Source of the DNA: Tricholomella constricta
Lineage: Eukaryota > Basidiomycota > Agaricomycetes > Agaricales > Lyophyllaceae
Assembly: GCA_013368375.1 (NCBI GenBank)
Contig: JAACJP010000058.1
Coordinates: forward strand, 124,001-188,000
Direction: 5' to 3'
DNA length: 64,000 nucleotides
The notes beneath the pieces were generated by a model, which was not told where the DNA came from, did no database searches, and saw nothing but the letters and a program-made list of their open reading frames with translations. A program made the translations under genes and the position numbers. Shown here piece by piece: positions 11,556-22,114 of the stretch (positions are counted from its first letter, which is position 1; every line of letters starts with the position of its first letter).

Positions 11556-13186
11556 ATGGCCCTCGAAATCCCAAAGACAGCGAAGGCGGCCGTGCTCAGC
11601 GGGCACGACGAGGTGTACACGCTCAAGGACGACCACCCGGTCAAGCAGGCATCGGAACTCGCGCCGGGGGAATGTCTCGTGAAGGTGGAGTACTCGGGAG
11701 TGTGCCACTCGGACCTGCATATCAAGAAGGGGGACTGGCAGCGCAAGTCTATCTTGCCGCTCGTTGGAGGGCATGAGGCGGTGGGACGCGTCGTTGCGAT
11801 TGGGGAACATAGTGAGGCTGGGACTGTCAAGGTTGGGGACCGGGTGGGGGTCAAGTGGATTGCGGATGTGTGCATGAAGTATGGTTTTGGTGGTTTGTGT
11901 TCTGTGAGATGATTGGCTGATGCTTCTTTAGGTGCGAAATGTGTCGGAAGGGAAACGAATCGTGTTAGCGAGAATGTTCTCTGGACATCATTGATATGCT
12001 AAGAACCTCATTGTGTAGGTTGCCCTGTAAGCTTTGCGAGGGCGCATGGCTTCACGGTGCAGGGCACCTTCGCAGAATACGTCGTAAGTGAATAGTTCAA
12101 TCAAGAAACCCCCAACTCTGATGAGCTTCGACATAGGTATCTTACATCAACTACGTCACTCCTATTCCGGACAATATTGACAGCGCCGCGGCAACGCCTA
12201 TTCTTTGTGCGGTAAGAGTCCAGCATCAACTCGCCGTACTATCATCTGACCAGAAGACATAGGGGATGACGGTTTACAAAGCATTGAAGCAGGCGAACGT
12301 CAAGATTGGCGACTGGGTGTCTATATCAGGCGCTGGTGGCGGTCTGGGGCATCTAGGTACTAGGATAATTCCCTTCCCCCTCCCTTCTCGACGGCTGATC
12401 CTGACGTGAATAATAAAGCTGTTCAATATGCTGTCGCCATGGGCCTCCGAGTGCTTGCCATTGGTGAGTGTGTGATTTGGTCTGTTGTGATCAATTGTAC
12501 TCACACCGACCAGACACTGGCGACGCGAAGAAGGAGTTATGCATGAAGCTTGGTGCTGAGAAATGGGTCGACTTCAAAGAGTCTACAGATCTTACCAAGG
12601 ACGTTCAAGCTGCCACCGACGGATTGGGTCCTCAGGCGGCGATTATTGCTGCTGGTGATGTAAATCACTCATTAGCCATATTGCATTTCAAAAGAAATTG
12701 ACGTCGAACCCTAATACAGGCGCGGCCATTTAACCAAGCTCTTATGTATCTACGCTTCACTGGCACACTGGTTGCAGTTGGAATGCCTGGTCAGAATGCC
12801 ATGCTCAACGTGCCTGTTACCCTTCTGATTGGCAAGGTGCGGTTCGGATCTTTTAAATTCTACAACATAAACCTAAATATCCTCTTATAGAGCCTCACGA
12901 TACTTGGGTCCGCCATTGGGTTCGTCCTAACTCTCTTCTTACCGTTCTGAAGGAGTGGAGTTGACATGAGTAAATTGTAGTAATCGACAAGACGTCGCCG
13001 AAGCGCTTCAGATAGCGGCACAGGGCAAGGTAAAATGCCAATATCAAGTGAGGGAATTGGCTGAGTTAAACGAGTGAGTTTTTCCGTCGCTAATCCCAAC
13101 GTTTGTTGACCCTTGGATCTTTTTTCAGAATTTTTGATGAGCTTGAGGATGGAAAAGTTGCTGGCCGGGTTCTCCTGAAGATGTAA
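11556..13186 (+). CDS. Zinc-dependent alcohol dehydrogenase (ADH1 type)
   Basis: The enzyme interconverts primary alcohols and aldehydes with NAD(H), probably in the cytosol. Eleven exons fit: 11556-11878, 11932-11963, 12019-12083, 12137-12211, 12263-12356, 12419-12463, 12514-12659, 12720-12836, 12891-12919, 12981-13073 and 13129-13186, all GT-AG, totalling 358 residues against about 350 for yeast ADH1. The catalytic zinc ligands are present: Cys50 in GVCHSDLH, His73 in GGHE, and the ILCAG cysteine. Four structural-zinc cysteines lie at 106, 109, 112 and 120. The Rossmann fold motif [10 protein letters not shown] follows. The exact border of the 32-nt second exon was chosen to preserve the structural cysteines. 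Nothing suggests a defect. Confidence 0.92.
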
Positions 13187-13407
13187 ATGGTATATGTAAC
13201 TGTACTCTTGCCTTGAAGGCTGTATAAATGACGAATGTCACTGCGCTGTACTTTATTTTGACTTTACTACTCGGAGGGTGTTAGACAAGGTGTGACTCGC
13301 CAATTGTGACAGTGGGTTACGCGTCAGAGACGGGCCTAATTGGAATCAACAGACTTTGCAGGGGCCACCCACCTCTTGCTCGCCATCCTCCACGCCAATT
13401 CAGCCGT

Positions 13408-16385
13408 ATGGCAACATCGTTCGCGGCGTATGCCTCCCAATTCCTGAACAGACAACAGAATGGCTCATCGAGCTTGGCCTCGTCCCAGCCCATGTTCTTC
13501 TCGTTCACCACTGACGATGGATCTCGTGCCGGTCAGAATCCGGACACCGATCTCGACGACTTCGACGACCCCCATCTCAGAGACAGCGAGGCCAGCAGAG
13601 CTACATATCGTCACCACGATGATGCTGAGGATGATGATGACCCATATCTTCGCCTGGATGAAGACGAGCGTACGGGAAGGTCAGCGTTCGATTCGAGACA
13701 TTACAACTCTCAGTCGATCCCCCTCATCGCTTCCGAGAATGGTTCATTGAGCCCAGAAGACTCGCAGAAAGGCTGGCTCGCACATCTGGCATCCCCAATG
13801 ATGAGACACGTCCGTTCACAGTCCCGCTCACCGTCACCATCGCCTTCAGACTCTACGGATTCCGGACCTCCCCCAGATCTATTTGGCCCGGAAACGATAC
13901 GCATCCTGCCATCACCGCCACCGCCACCGCCTACGACCAGCAGAGCACCCGTTTCTCTATCCCTCACGGAGTCCCTTCTACCCCGAGATGGCCGTTCGAG
14001 ACCGCTCGATGTCTTTTCTCTACCTGACCCTAGACACACTACTAGGGGACGTCGAAAGTACAACGATTCTATATGGACAGCGATCTGGTGTACGGGTGTC
14101 TCTGTTTGTGTGTTCTTTTCCGTCCTGCTCCTCTTCGTTACGCGGAAGCCACCTGTCAAGTCACCACGAGTCACTTTGCCGTACACGACCCTGTTGCACA
14201 CGGTGCCAATGCTCACGATCCTCACATTCCTCAGTGCATTTGCTGCGTACACTCATATTCTTCTACTGCGGATCTTCGTGCGTCCAGTCATGATGGCAAC
14301 TTCCGTGTTTATCCCGGCCACGCTTTTTATCTCTGCAATCTGGGCTTTTGTGGGAAGTTTCATGTGGGATCGAGACACTGAACCTACTTGGGGAGAAACC
14401 GTGGGGTAAGTAATTTTCTTATCGCGTCCTTCATCTGTTTTTGCAGGGTTGTCACGCGAGCATGATCATGCGAGGGAAACCATTCACCTGCGATCCCCTA
14501 TTGCGTATTGAGGCTCGTCATATGAGTCCATTTTATCATAAAATGCTACCAGGCGATGATTGATGGAACAACCCTTCGTTCTCGGCCTATGCTGCTGATT
14601 ATCTGGGAAAGAATGCTGCCCTTCTTTATTATTTCATCTCATGTGATGGTGCTTTTATTGACCAACGTGTTGTAGACTCCGACTCTTCTCTCTGGTACCG
14701 CTAGTACTATGCTTAATCACCGCTCGCCGCCTCCTCCATCTCCCCAGAGAAATGCACGTAACTTCATCAACACTGACTTTAACGACTGAGCTCCTCATCG
14801 CCAATCCATTTCTGCTTGCACTATCTCCCACAATCCTCCTAATTACTCTTCTTGCATCTATACCCTTCCTCACACTTATATTCCGCCTCCTCCTCATCGG
14901 ATACGCATCTCGACCATACGCAGGAAGTTCGGCATGGGAATGGCATGTTCATGGCTGGGCGAACTGGGCCATCGCCGGGGCTGTCATGGTCTGGCTCTGG
15001 ACGTGGGGAGTGGCCCGAGGCGTCCTGCGAATGACTTGTGCCAGTGTCATTGGTGCTTGGTACTTTGCCGAGTGTGTTAATATTTCCTCCTTTTGCTCGA
15101 TTTTTGCTCATTCTTTTATGTTTAGCCCGGATGCTCCGCCGCCTCCACCAACGTCGACCCACACAATTCATGCAGCACTGACGCGATCAACTGGACCATC
15201 TATAGGGACGATAGTTTTATCGGCGCTCCTTTTAACTATCATACGCATGCTCACACTCCTAACACTATTCCTTCAACGACTCCCGCTGTACATCCCCGCA
15301 CGAGCCTTTTTCCTTGTTTCAGGTATTCGTATGGCTGCAGGATATCTCGAAACCGCTACCACCGCCCTCAGCAAGTATGCGCTTATATATTCCGGGTTAA
15401 CCGGGGACCCTTTCATGAACAGTGCCAGACGAGCCAGAGCCCTCACAAGTGGTGTTGAGGCAAAGGCGGGGCGGTCTGGGAGGAAGGGTGGCGAACGTAT
15501 GTTATATTTGGTTTCCTTGCAGGGAGGTTTGCTGATCTTGTCCCGTATTCTAGCACCACTGATGCTCCTGACTGTTGCGCCGCTGACATTAACGTTCCCA
15601 TTTGCTCTCACCACTTATCTATTCGTGGCGCATACTTTGAACGCACCAGAACAGGCTTTGGGTGCTGCGATGCTGGCAGGAGGAGTTACCGCCCTCGTTG
15701 GCCTCTTCTGTGTAGGCCTCGTACAAGACACGTAAGTCTTCAGTACCTCCCAGAACGGGCTATAAGTGATGGTCAATTTAGGGCGGACACTTTGTACATC
15801 TGCTATTGCATCGACAAGGACATCGGACAGCGTAGGCAAGAGGAAGTGTTCGTAACTGTGAGTCCACGATCTACGAGGCTTATATCATCATACTAATGCT
15901 CTTTCCAGTTCGAGTATGGCACCCAGCCTCGTACTCAACGCCCACGTCAACCACCGCGATCACAACCTTCGTCGCAACCACAAAGCAAGCCCGGACCCTC
16001 AGCCCCTTCGCAGCCGCGGTACATGCCCTCAGAGTCCACCTCACGATATCTCCCGCGCCAGCCGCTATCCCCGCCCTCGCCGTCAGTACACCCCCACGAG
16101 CACGAGGACGACCTCAACCCATTTGAGCAAAGCTATCTGGAGAACAATCCAATACTCCAGGCGGCAATCCCTCCTGCACCTGCACCCGCTCCGGCACCCG
16201 CACCTCGAGCCGTGTCGCCGCCGCAGCACATGAAGACGAGCAGAGAGCTCAACATGAAGAGCAAGGTTGACTCTCGGCCGCGCACGCCGGCCTCACCGGA
16301 TCCTGACGCTCCGCGGAGGCAGAGCGAGGAGGAGGAGGAACTCGGGGACGGGTCACAGTTCTTCCCAGGCTCTGGTTTCTTTTAG
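13408..16385 (+). CDS. PNS1: PNS1-like transporter of the choline transporter-like (SLC44/CTL) family
   Basis: CTL-family proteins are multi-pass plasma membrane transporters of choline or ethanolamine; fungal PNS1 function is poorly defined. Five exons fit: 13408-14405, 14676-15071, 15126-15731, 15782-15857 and 15909-16385, giving 850 residues. The first 210 residues are a cytosolic Ser/Pro/Asp-rich tail. About ten hydrophobic segments follow from residue 220. The family signature near the end of the membrane domain is visible (ADTLYICYCIDKD). The C-terminal 150 residues are Pro-rich and disordered, including a PAPAPAPAPAP run, and end in GSGFF. Intron 1 is unusually long at 270 nt, but neither splice border breaks the conserved DTEPTWGETVG-LRLF junction. 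An upstream GTG-started extension is ignored in favour of the ATG. Confidence 0.88.
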
Positions 16386-16398
16386 ATGTGATGATAGT

Positions 16399-17685
16399 GT
16401 AGCTATAGGTGGAAAAGATGGACCCTCTTTTTATATTTACAGTACTACTTATGATGACGAGGCGCTCTGTTGTGGGGCTCAAAATATGACTTTACGATCC
16501 ATTCCCACCGACGTTCTGGAAGTGCCAGTCGGGAGAATCGGAATGCGCCGCCTTTTTACTTGTCCCTGTACTTGAGCTCGCGTGGAACACCTGTTACGCA
16601 CGGTTGTGGTCAAACATGTTGTAACAAGAGAAAGAAAAGAAAGCAAGGAGATCTACTCACCGACCTCGTTGGTCCCGTATGGAACCAATGCGTAGGAGGC
16701 CATCGACATTGCATCAACGTCTGTCGATTTTGGATACTTGACCTTGTTAGCGATGAGCTGGGCGAGAAGAGTGTCTCTCCTGTACATCACGAAGGCGAAG
16801 AAGGAGGGTGGCAGGAAACAGGTAGCTCCGAAATCGAGGGCGACGATCCTCCCCTCGTCATCCTTGATGAAGTTGGTCATGTGTATGTCGGCTGGGCAGA
16901 GGCGTAGGCCGTAATTGGCAACCTCGGGCTGCAACCTAACACGCCCTCTCCTTTCTGTCGCACGAAGGATCTGTGTTGAGGGGTTAGTTATCGTCAGGAA
17001 GGAAAGCAGCCGAGAGGCAAGCAAGACAAGCGTAGGAGGGACAAGGCGAGATGAATGGGGAGAACACTAGTACTTACGCCGTTTATATGTTTCTCAAGCT
17101 GTTGGACGGACTTGTACCGTCTGGAGGCGATCCAGTCCACGAAGAAGGGGTGCTGGATGAAACCCCCGCCGACGGGTCCGAGCACTGAGTCGGGGCTCTC
17201 GATTGCGATGAGAGACTGCACGGAGGCGGCGACGAGGTCAGCGTCAGCCCTGCCGCACATCTCCCCACGTATGTATTCCATTACGATGTAGCCGAAGGAG
17301 CCCTCCTGGAAGGCGAGATAGACAGAGGGGACCCTCACGGTGGTGTCGGCGTTGCGCTCGAGGACTCGCGCAACGTAGTCCTGCGTCCTAGCCTCACCTA
17401 TGGTGATGTCGGGGCCAAACTTGACCCAATAATATTCCTCGTTGTCGAGAAGGAGTCGGACGCCGCGGAAATTTATCTTGGTACGCTGGGCGGGATTATG
17501 ACACTGTTCGACGATCACCTCGGGGTTCGGCAAGTTGGCGGGCTTGTTTTCAGCGTCGATGGCGATCTCTATCTGGGACATGGTGGTGGTCGCTGCAACG
17601 ATTAAAACGGCGGCAAGGTCTCATTGATGACGAAGACGAAGACAAAGATGAGTATGAGGACGAAGGTAATGTCGACCAACAGGCT
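16399..17685. repeat. Duplicated segment carrying kinase-like gene, copy 1
   Basis: Sequence from about 16399 (AGCTATAGGTGGAAAAGATG) to about 17685 (AACAGGCTTTGTG) recurs at about 34247-35603 in the same orientation. Exons, introns and both flanks are included, with scattered substitutions and a roughly 75-nt extra stretch in copy 2 near 34385-34460. Limits are by eye. Confidence 0.85.
16556..17581 (-). CDS. Kinase-like protein of the APH/choline kinase fold, copy 1
   Basis: Three exons on the minus strand (17581-17078, 16970-16661, 16590-16556) encode about 282 residues. The protein has the small-lobe reading YYWVKFGPDITIGEA with a candidate ATP-binding lysine, a hinge-like YIVMEYIRGEMCG, the catalytic-loop-like PADIHMTN (Asp and Asn in place) and a metal-binding LDFGATCFLP. 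That order matches aminoglycoside phosphotransferase-type kinases, a family greatly expanded in Agaricomycetes; the substrate is unknown. The short last exon is supported by the second copy at 34475-35498, where the same splice sites survive but the tail and stop differ slightly. It is a distant relative, so the specific activity is not claimed. Confidence 0.75.
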
Positions 17686-18600
17686 TTGTGGTACTTGGTC
17701 GAGAACGTTCGCGCCGGTCCTCACATGACCACTTTGCTTGCAGATTTCCATCACTGTACGGTCCCTGTGGCGTACATCTGGAGATTTTACTGGCGTCGTG
17801 AAGATCATTGTGATCTCCACTGTACCACAGACCTTGTCACGGTGCCATTCTGGAAAATGATGCGAGTCCTGGGAGAACCATCTCAAACTGACAACGGTGA
17901 TGCTACAACACATTCAGAATTCGGACTGCTTTGTTGAGATTGAGGGAAGTCATGGTAAGAGTAGGTAGAAGGACGGGACACGCAACCTGGAGGTTACCTT
18001 GAGGCTATCTGGGTGTTGCCAGACCTGTGTGAGCGTCTATATCATGCTTGGTTCTGTGAAAAGCATTTGTGATACTAGTCCCTCCCCCGCGATGTCAGAG
18101 AACATGTAATGGTTTGCAAAGGTAGCGTTGATTGAAGAGGGCACCAAATAAGGGGTATGTATGAATGAAATCGGTATCTCCTTACCGACCGCGATGCTGT
18201 CCAGCCAATGTCCAGCCGTGTGCGGGCTGCACTAGGCTACACTGCTGCAAGGCAATGTCCTTGATGTGCATAATATACATCAGTAAATCGGGAAAAGTTT
18301 GATAAATGGTTGTTGCAATTACAATTGTTTGGTCAGGTTATTGAGCAACGAAAATGTGTTATCAGGGACTCGGAATGGTTGTGATGAATGGTAAGTGGTT
18401 ACAAAACGGGGTCATCATTATTGAAGGTTACACTTTGGCAGAATACTGTTAACAGATTTGCCTTTTGTGTAATTATTTTGGTTTCTCAAAAAACTCCGCC
18501 GCGGTCTATGACGGGATGGACTGGACACAATGAAATTGTTTTGTTTTTTGCAGAACTGATAAACATATCTGTGAAAGCACTAAAATGTTGAGACTAGTTG
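17686..18600. other. Intergenic, nothing recognised
   Basis: No ORF of interest, no repeat and no RNA gene were recognised. Confidence 0.4.
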
Positions 18601-18636
18601 TGAGAATATATTTGCTTTTAAGGAAACTACAAAATT

Positions 18637-18825
18637 AGAAAAAACAAAAACAAAAAAACAAAAACAAAAACAAAAAACAAAAAAACGAAGAAACGAAAAA
18701 ACGAAGAAACGAAAAAACGAAGAAACGGAAAAACGAAGAAACGAAAAACAAAGAAACGAAAAAACGAAAAAACGAAAAAACGAAAAAACGAAAAAACGAA
18801 AAAACGAAAAAACGAAAAAATCAAA
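18637..18825. repeat. A-rich simple repeat (AAAAACG/GAAGAAACG)
   Basis: The plus strand is a run of degenerate 7-9 nt units such as GAAAAAACGA and GAAGAAACGA. The long Phe-rich minus-strand ORFs across it are artefacts of this composition. Confidence 0.9.
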
Positions 18826-19002
18826 AAATGAGAAATGAGAAAACATGTTCAGCAAATGAGCAGAAGAAAACTTGAGAAATGAAAAACGAGAAAATGAATG
18901 TAGCAAAAGAGAAAATGAAAACTTGAGAACTTGCAAAAGCAGGTCATGTGATCAATGTGCTACATGGCAACATGCCACATGGTGGAGGTCAAAAGCTCAT
19001 TT

Positions 19003-19375
19003 CAGTATCATGGACAACACTATACCTGTGCCATTGGAAACAATTTGTCAGGCATATTTTTACCTTGGACGCATTGTCGATGTCACTTTTCGCACCCAAC
19101 TAGGTGATGTTGCTAGCTTAGAGGCTCATAAGGCAGAGTGCCTTCGAGTACTTAACAGGATTCACCAAGTGTGTGCTTTGGTTCTTCATAATTACCTTGT
19201 CTAATGACTGCTGCACTATGCTATTATTCTCCAAGAAGACTTGAGTGCCATGATTGCTGGTGTCAATGCTATGTTGTTCTCCCTAGATAAGGCACGGACA
19301 CTTTCTGCCGACCCTTTGAATGCACTCTTCCTATCTGTGACACAGTACATTTATACTGGACTCCCTGGGTGACCG
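19003..19375 (+). pseudogene. Decayed coding fragment, unrecognised
   Basis: An ORF beginning MDNTIPVPLETICQAYF runs to a stop at about 19204. Protein-like sequence then continues in the same frame past two adjacent stops (LLHYAIILQEDLSAMIAGV...) to the edge of the LTR cluster at 19375. This pattern indicates a dead gene or mobile-element ORF. No family was recognised. Confidence 0.4.
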
Positions 19376-19976
19376 CTGATGTGCACCATCCAAGACTGAG
19401 CACCGACTGACGTTGATATGCACCCTCTACGGCTGGTCACCGACCGACCGGTCTGACCACAATAAACCGCTCAAAAAGCACACGCGACAACAGCGACCGA
19501 CTCGCCGACCAAACACGATGTACTCGACTCAACCAATCCCGCCCTCTCGACCTTCGGGAATCGAAGTAGCCATGTAATCAACCAGCGACTACGCACGTTC
19601 ATCCACCAGATGTCAATACCCGCCTTGGCGCCTTACCGATGATGCATTTACCGGCGAACCATTCCGTCTCCACGGCACAGATCTGACCGTCTCACAGAGT
19701 TCTGCAACCACCAGCTTCCCTGATAATGTATCCGACCCGACACTGGTATCCGATCAATAGCACACCACCCCCGACTGGTTAGGCACGCGGTACCAGACTT
19801 GGCGACAACCCAACGTGAAACGCCTGCATGGTCGCACTAAGAGTCGGTGATCTTATCTTACCATATAAAGCATGCCCATGTAATACATACAGCCCCCAGT
19901 GAATTACAGCCCGTATTTTCCCTCATATCCAGAGTTAACAGTTCAAAAACCGTCGTCTCTATCGCCTCCGAACCGT
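19376..19976 (+). mobile_element. LTR copy A (plus orientation), 3'-truncated
   Basis: This stretch aligns by eye with other copies of a roughly 1 kb LTR in the window. Shared blocks are ACACTGGTATCCGATCAATAG, GTACCAGACTTGGCGA, CCCCCAGTGAATTACAGC and CCGTATTTTCCCTCA. It stops just after CCGTCGTCTCTATCGCC and abuts the end of an oppositely oriented copy at 19977. The 5' edge is uncertain. Confidence 0.7.
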
Positions 19977-21018
19977 TGATAGTGCTAGAAGGCCTGTAGG
20001 TGCTGTACACAACAACAAAACAACTAACAACTATGGGGGGCGAGAAATGTTAAAAGTTCCCAAACACGCGAGTGTGCAGGGCTTGTAAGGGTTTGTTTGA
20101 CGAAGGTAAGAGACGATCCGACTCGTAGCTAGTCGAACCGACAACAACGCGACGGGGGCGATGGACCGCGACGTTCCCAAGTGGAACGGGTCGGCGACGC
20201 GACTTTGGGTGTCGGTCGTGCGACAACGAGACGAACGAGGTTAATACGGAGAACTCACGGGTTCGGGCGACGAGTACGAGGCGACAGAGACAACAGTTAC
20301 GAGGTTTACGACAGTGGCGACAGTTTATACGATGAGGACGGTGCAGAGACGACAGAGACGACGGTTTCGAGCTATTCACTCTGAGTGTGAGGGAAAATAC
20401 GGGCTGTAATTCACTGGGGGAAGTAGGTAATACATGGGTATGTTTTTATACTATACGACCGACTCGCCTCGTGCGAGCCGGCGAGGCAGGTGTTTTTACT
20501 GGTTTATTGGGAGAAGCGCTGCCAAGCTTGGTACTGCGCGACGCTTTTCAGAGAGTGTGGCGCTCTTCGGCTCGGCCAAGGGGCTTTTGATCGGCTCGAG
20601 GCGTCAGGTCGGATGTATGATCGGTGGTGGCTTTGCGATCGGTAGTGGCTCTTGGGTGCGGAACTCCGTGGTACGGCCGGATCCTTCCTGCGACTGGCTG
20701 GGCAACGGCGTTTCCTAAGATCATTTCAAATCGGGTTTGGTTGTCGCCGGGTTGAGACCTTGGCATACAAACGTGCGCGGTCGTTGACAGGTTATACGGT
20801 GTTCCGTGCTCCGTGCGCCCAGAGAGGAGAACTGGTGTTTCAAGTTACTTTGTCTCTTGGTCGGTGCGTCGGTTGTTTGGTCGTTTTGTCGGTCGGTCGG
20901 TCGTATTGTCAGTCGGTCGGTTTAGCGCTTTGATCGCATTCGGGGCCGTGTTCGTCGCGGTGATGGGCACCGTCCCGCGCTGTACACCGAACCTGCCCAT
21001 AATACGGACATCAACCGC
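19977..21018 (-). mobile_element. LTR copy, minus orientation (left arm of long inverted repeat)
   Basis: Read on the minus strand, this is the same LTR, ending at 19977 with the family terminus CTAG(C)ACTATCA. From about 20961 down to 19977 it is the near-perfect inverse of 21024-21992. The 57 bases 20962-21018 form the spacer of the inverted pair; they recur in plus orientation at about 22003-22062 as the start of the next copy. Confidence 0.75.
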
Positions 21019-21023
21019 TGCGC

Positions 21024-21992
21024 CACGACGAACACGGCCCCGAATGCGATCAAAGCGCTAAACCGACCGACTGACAATACGACCGACCGACCGACAATAC
21101 GACCACACGACCGACGCACCGACCAAGAGACAAAGTAACTTGGAACGCCAGTTCTCCTCTCTGGGCGCACGGAGCACGGAACACCGTATAACCTGTTGAC
21201 AACCGCGCACGTTTGTATGCCAAGCTCTCAACCCGGCGACAACCAAACCCGATTTGAAATGATCCTAGGAAACACCGTTGCCCAGCCAGTCGCAGGAAGG
21301 ATCCGGCCGTACCACGGAGTTCCGCACCCAAGAGCCACCGATCGCAAAGCCACCACCGATCATACATCCGACCCGACGCCTCGAGCCGATCAAAAGCCCC
21401 TTTGCCGAACCGAAGAGCGCCACACTCTCTAAAAAGCGTCGCGCGGTACCAAGCTTGGCGGTGCTTCTCCCAATAAACCAGTAAAACACCTGCCTCGCCG
21501 GCTCGCGCGAGGCGAGTCGGTCGTGTAGTATAAAAACATACCCATGTATTACCTACTTCCCCCAGTGAATTACAGCCCGTATTTTCCCTCACTCTCAGAG
21601 TTAATAGCTCAAAACCGTCGTCTCTGCCGTCTCTGCACCGTTCTCATCATATAAACCGTCGCCACCGTCGTAAACATCGTAACCGCCGTCTCTGTCTTCT
21701 CGTACTCGTCGCCCGAACCCGTGAGTTCTCCGTAATAAACCTCGTTCGCCTCGTTGTCGCACAACCGACACTAAAAGTCGGTTAACGACCCGCTCCGCCT
21801 GGGAACGATCGTATTCTATCGCATCGCCGTCGGTTCGACTAATTACGAGTCGGATCGTCTTTACTTTCATCAAACCACCACTTTCAAACCCTGCACACTC
21901 GCGTGTTTGGGAACTTTTAACATTTCTCGCCCCCATAGTTGTTAGTTGTTTTGTTGTGGTGCACAGCACCTACAGGCCTTCTAGCTCTATCA
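21024..21992 (+). mobile_element. LTR copy, plus orientation (right arm of long inverted repeat)
   Basis: It contains the TATA-like AGTATAAAAACATACCC region, the CCCCCAGTGAATTACAGC block and the family 3' terminus CTAGCTCTATCA. Its 5' part is truncated compared with the minus-oriented partner. ORFs predicted across it on both strands are spurious. Confidence 0.75.
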
Positions 21993-22106
21993 GCGGCGCC
22001 GCGGTTGATGTCCGTATTATGGGCAGGTTCGGTGTACAGCGCGGGACGGTGCTCATCACCGTTCTCATCGTATAGACTCGTCGCAAACCGCCGCAATCGT
22101 CATCAC

Positions 22107-22114
22107 CACCGTAA
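22107..22114. repeat. Target site duplication CACCGTAA (left) of the hAT element
   Basis: Identical to 26201-26208 on the other side of the element. Confidence 0.95.

Noticed and set aside
13306..13407. N-terminal extension of the PNS1-like gene
   Set aside because: Would start with GTG; the ATG at 13408 is a normal start.
18580..18936. Phe-rich membrane-like ORF on the minus strand
   Set aside because: Produced entirely by the A-rich simple repeat.
20050..21969. Long ORFs in the inverted LTR pair
   Set aside because: The same ORFs appear in inverted order in both arms and lack domains; LTR sequence, not genes.
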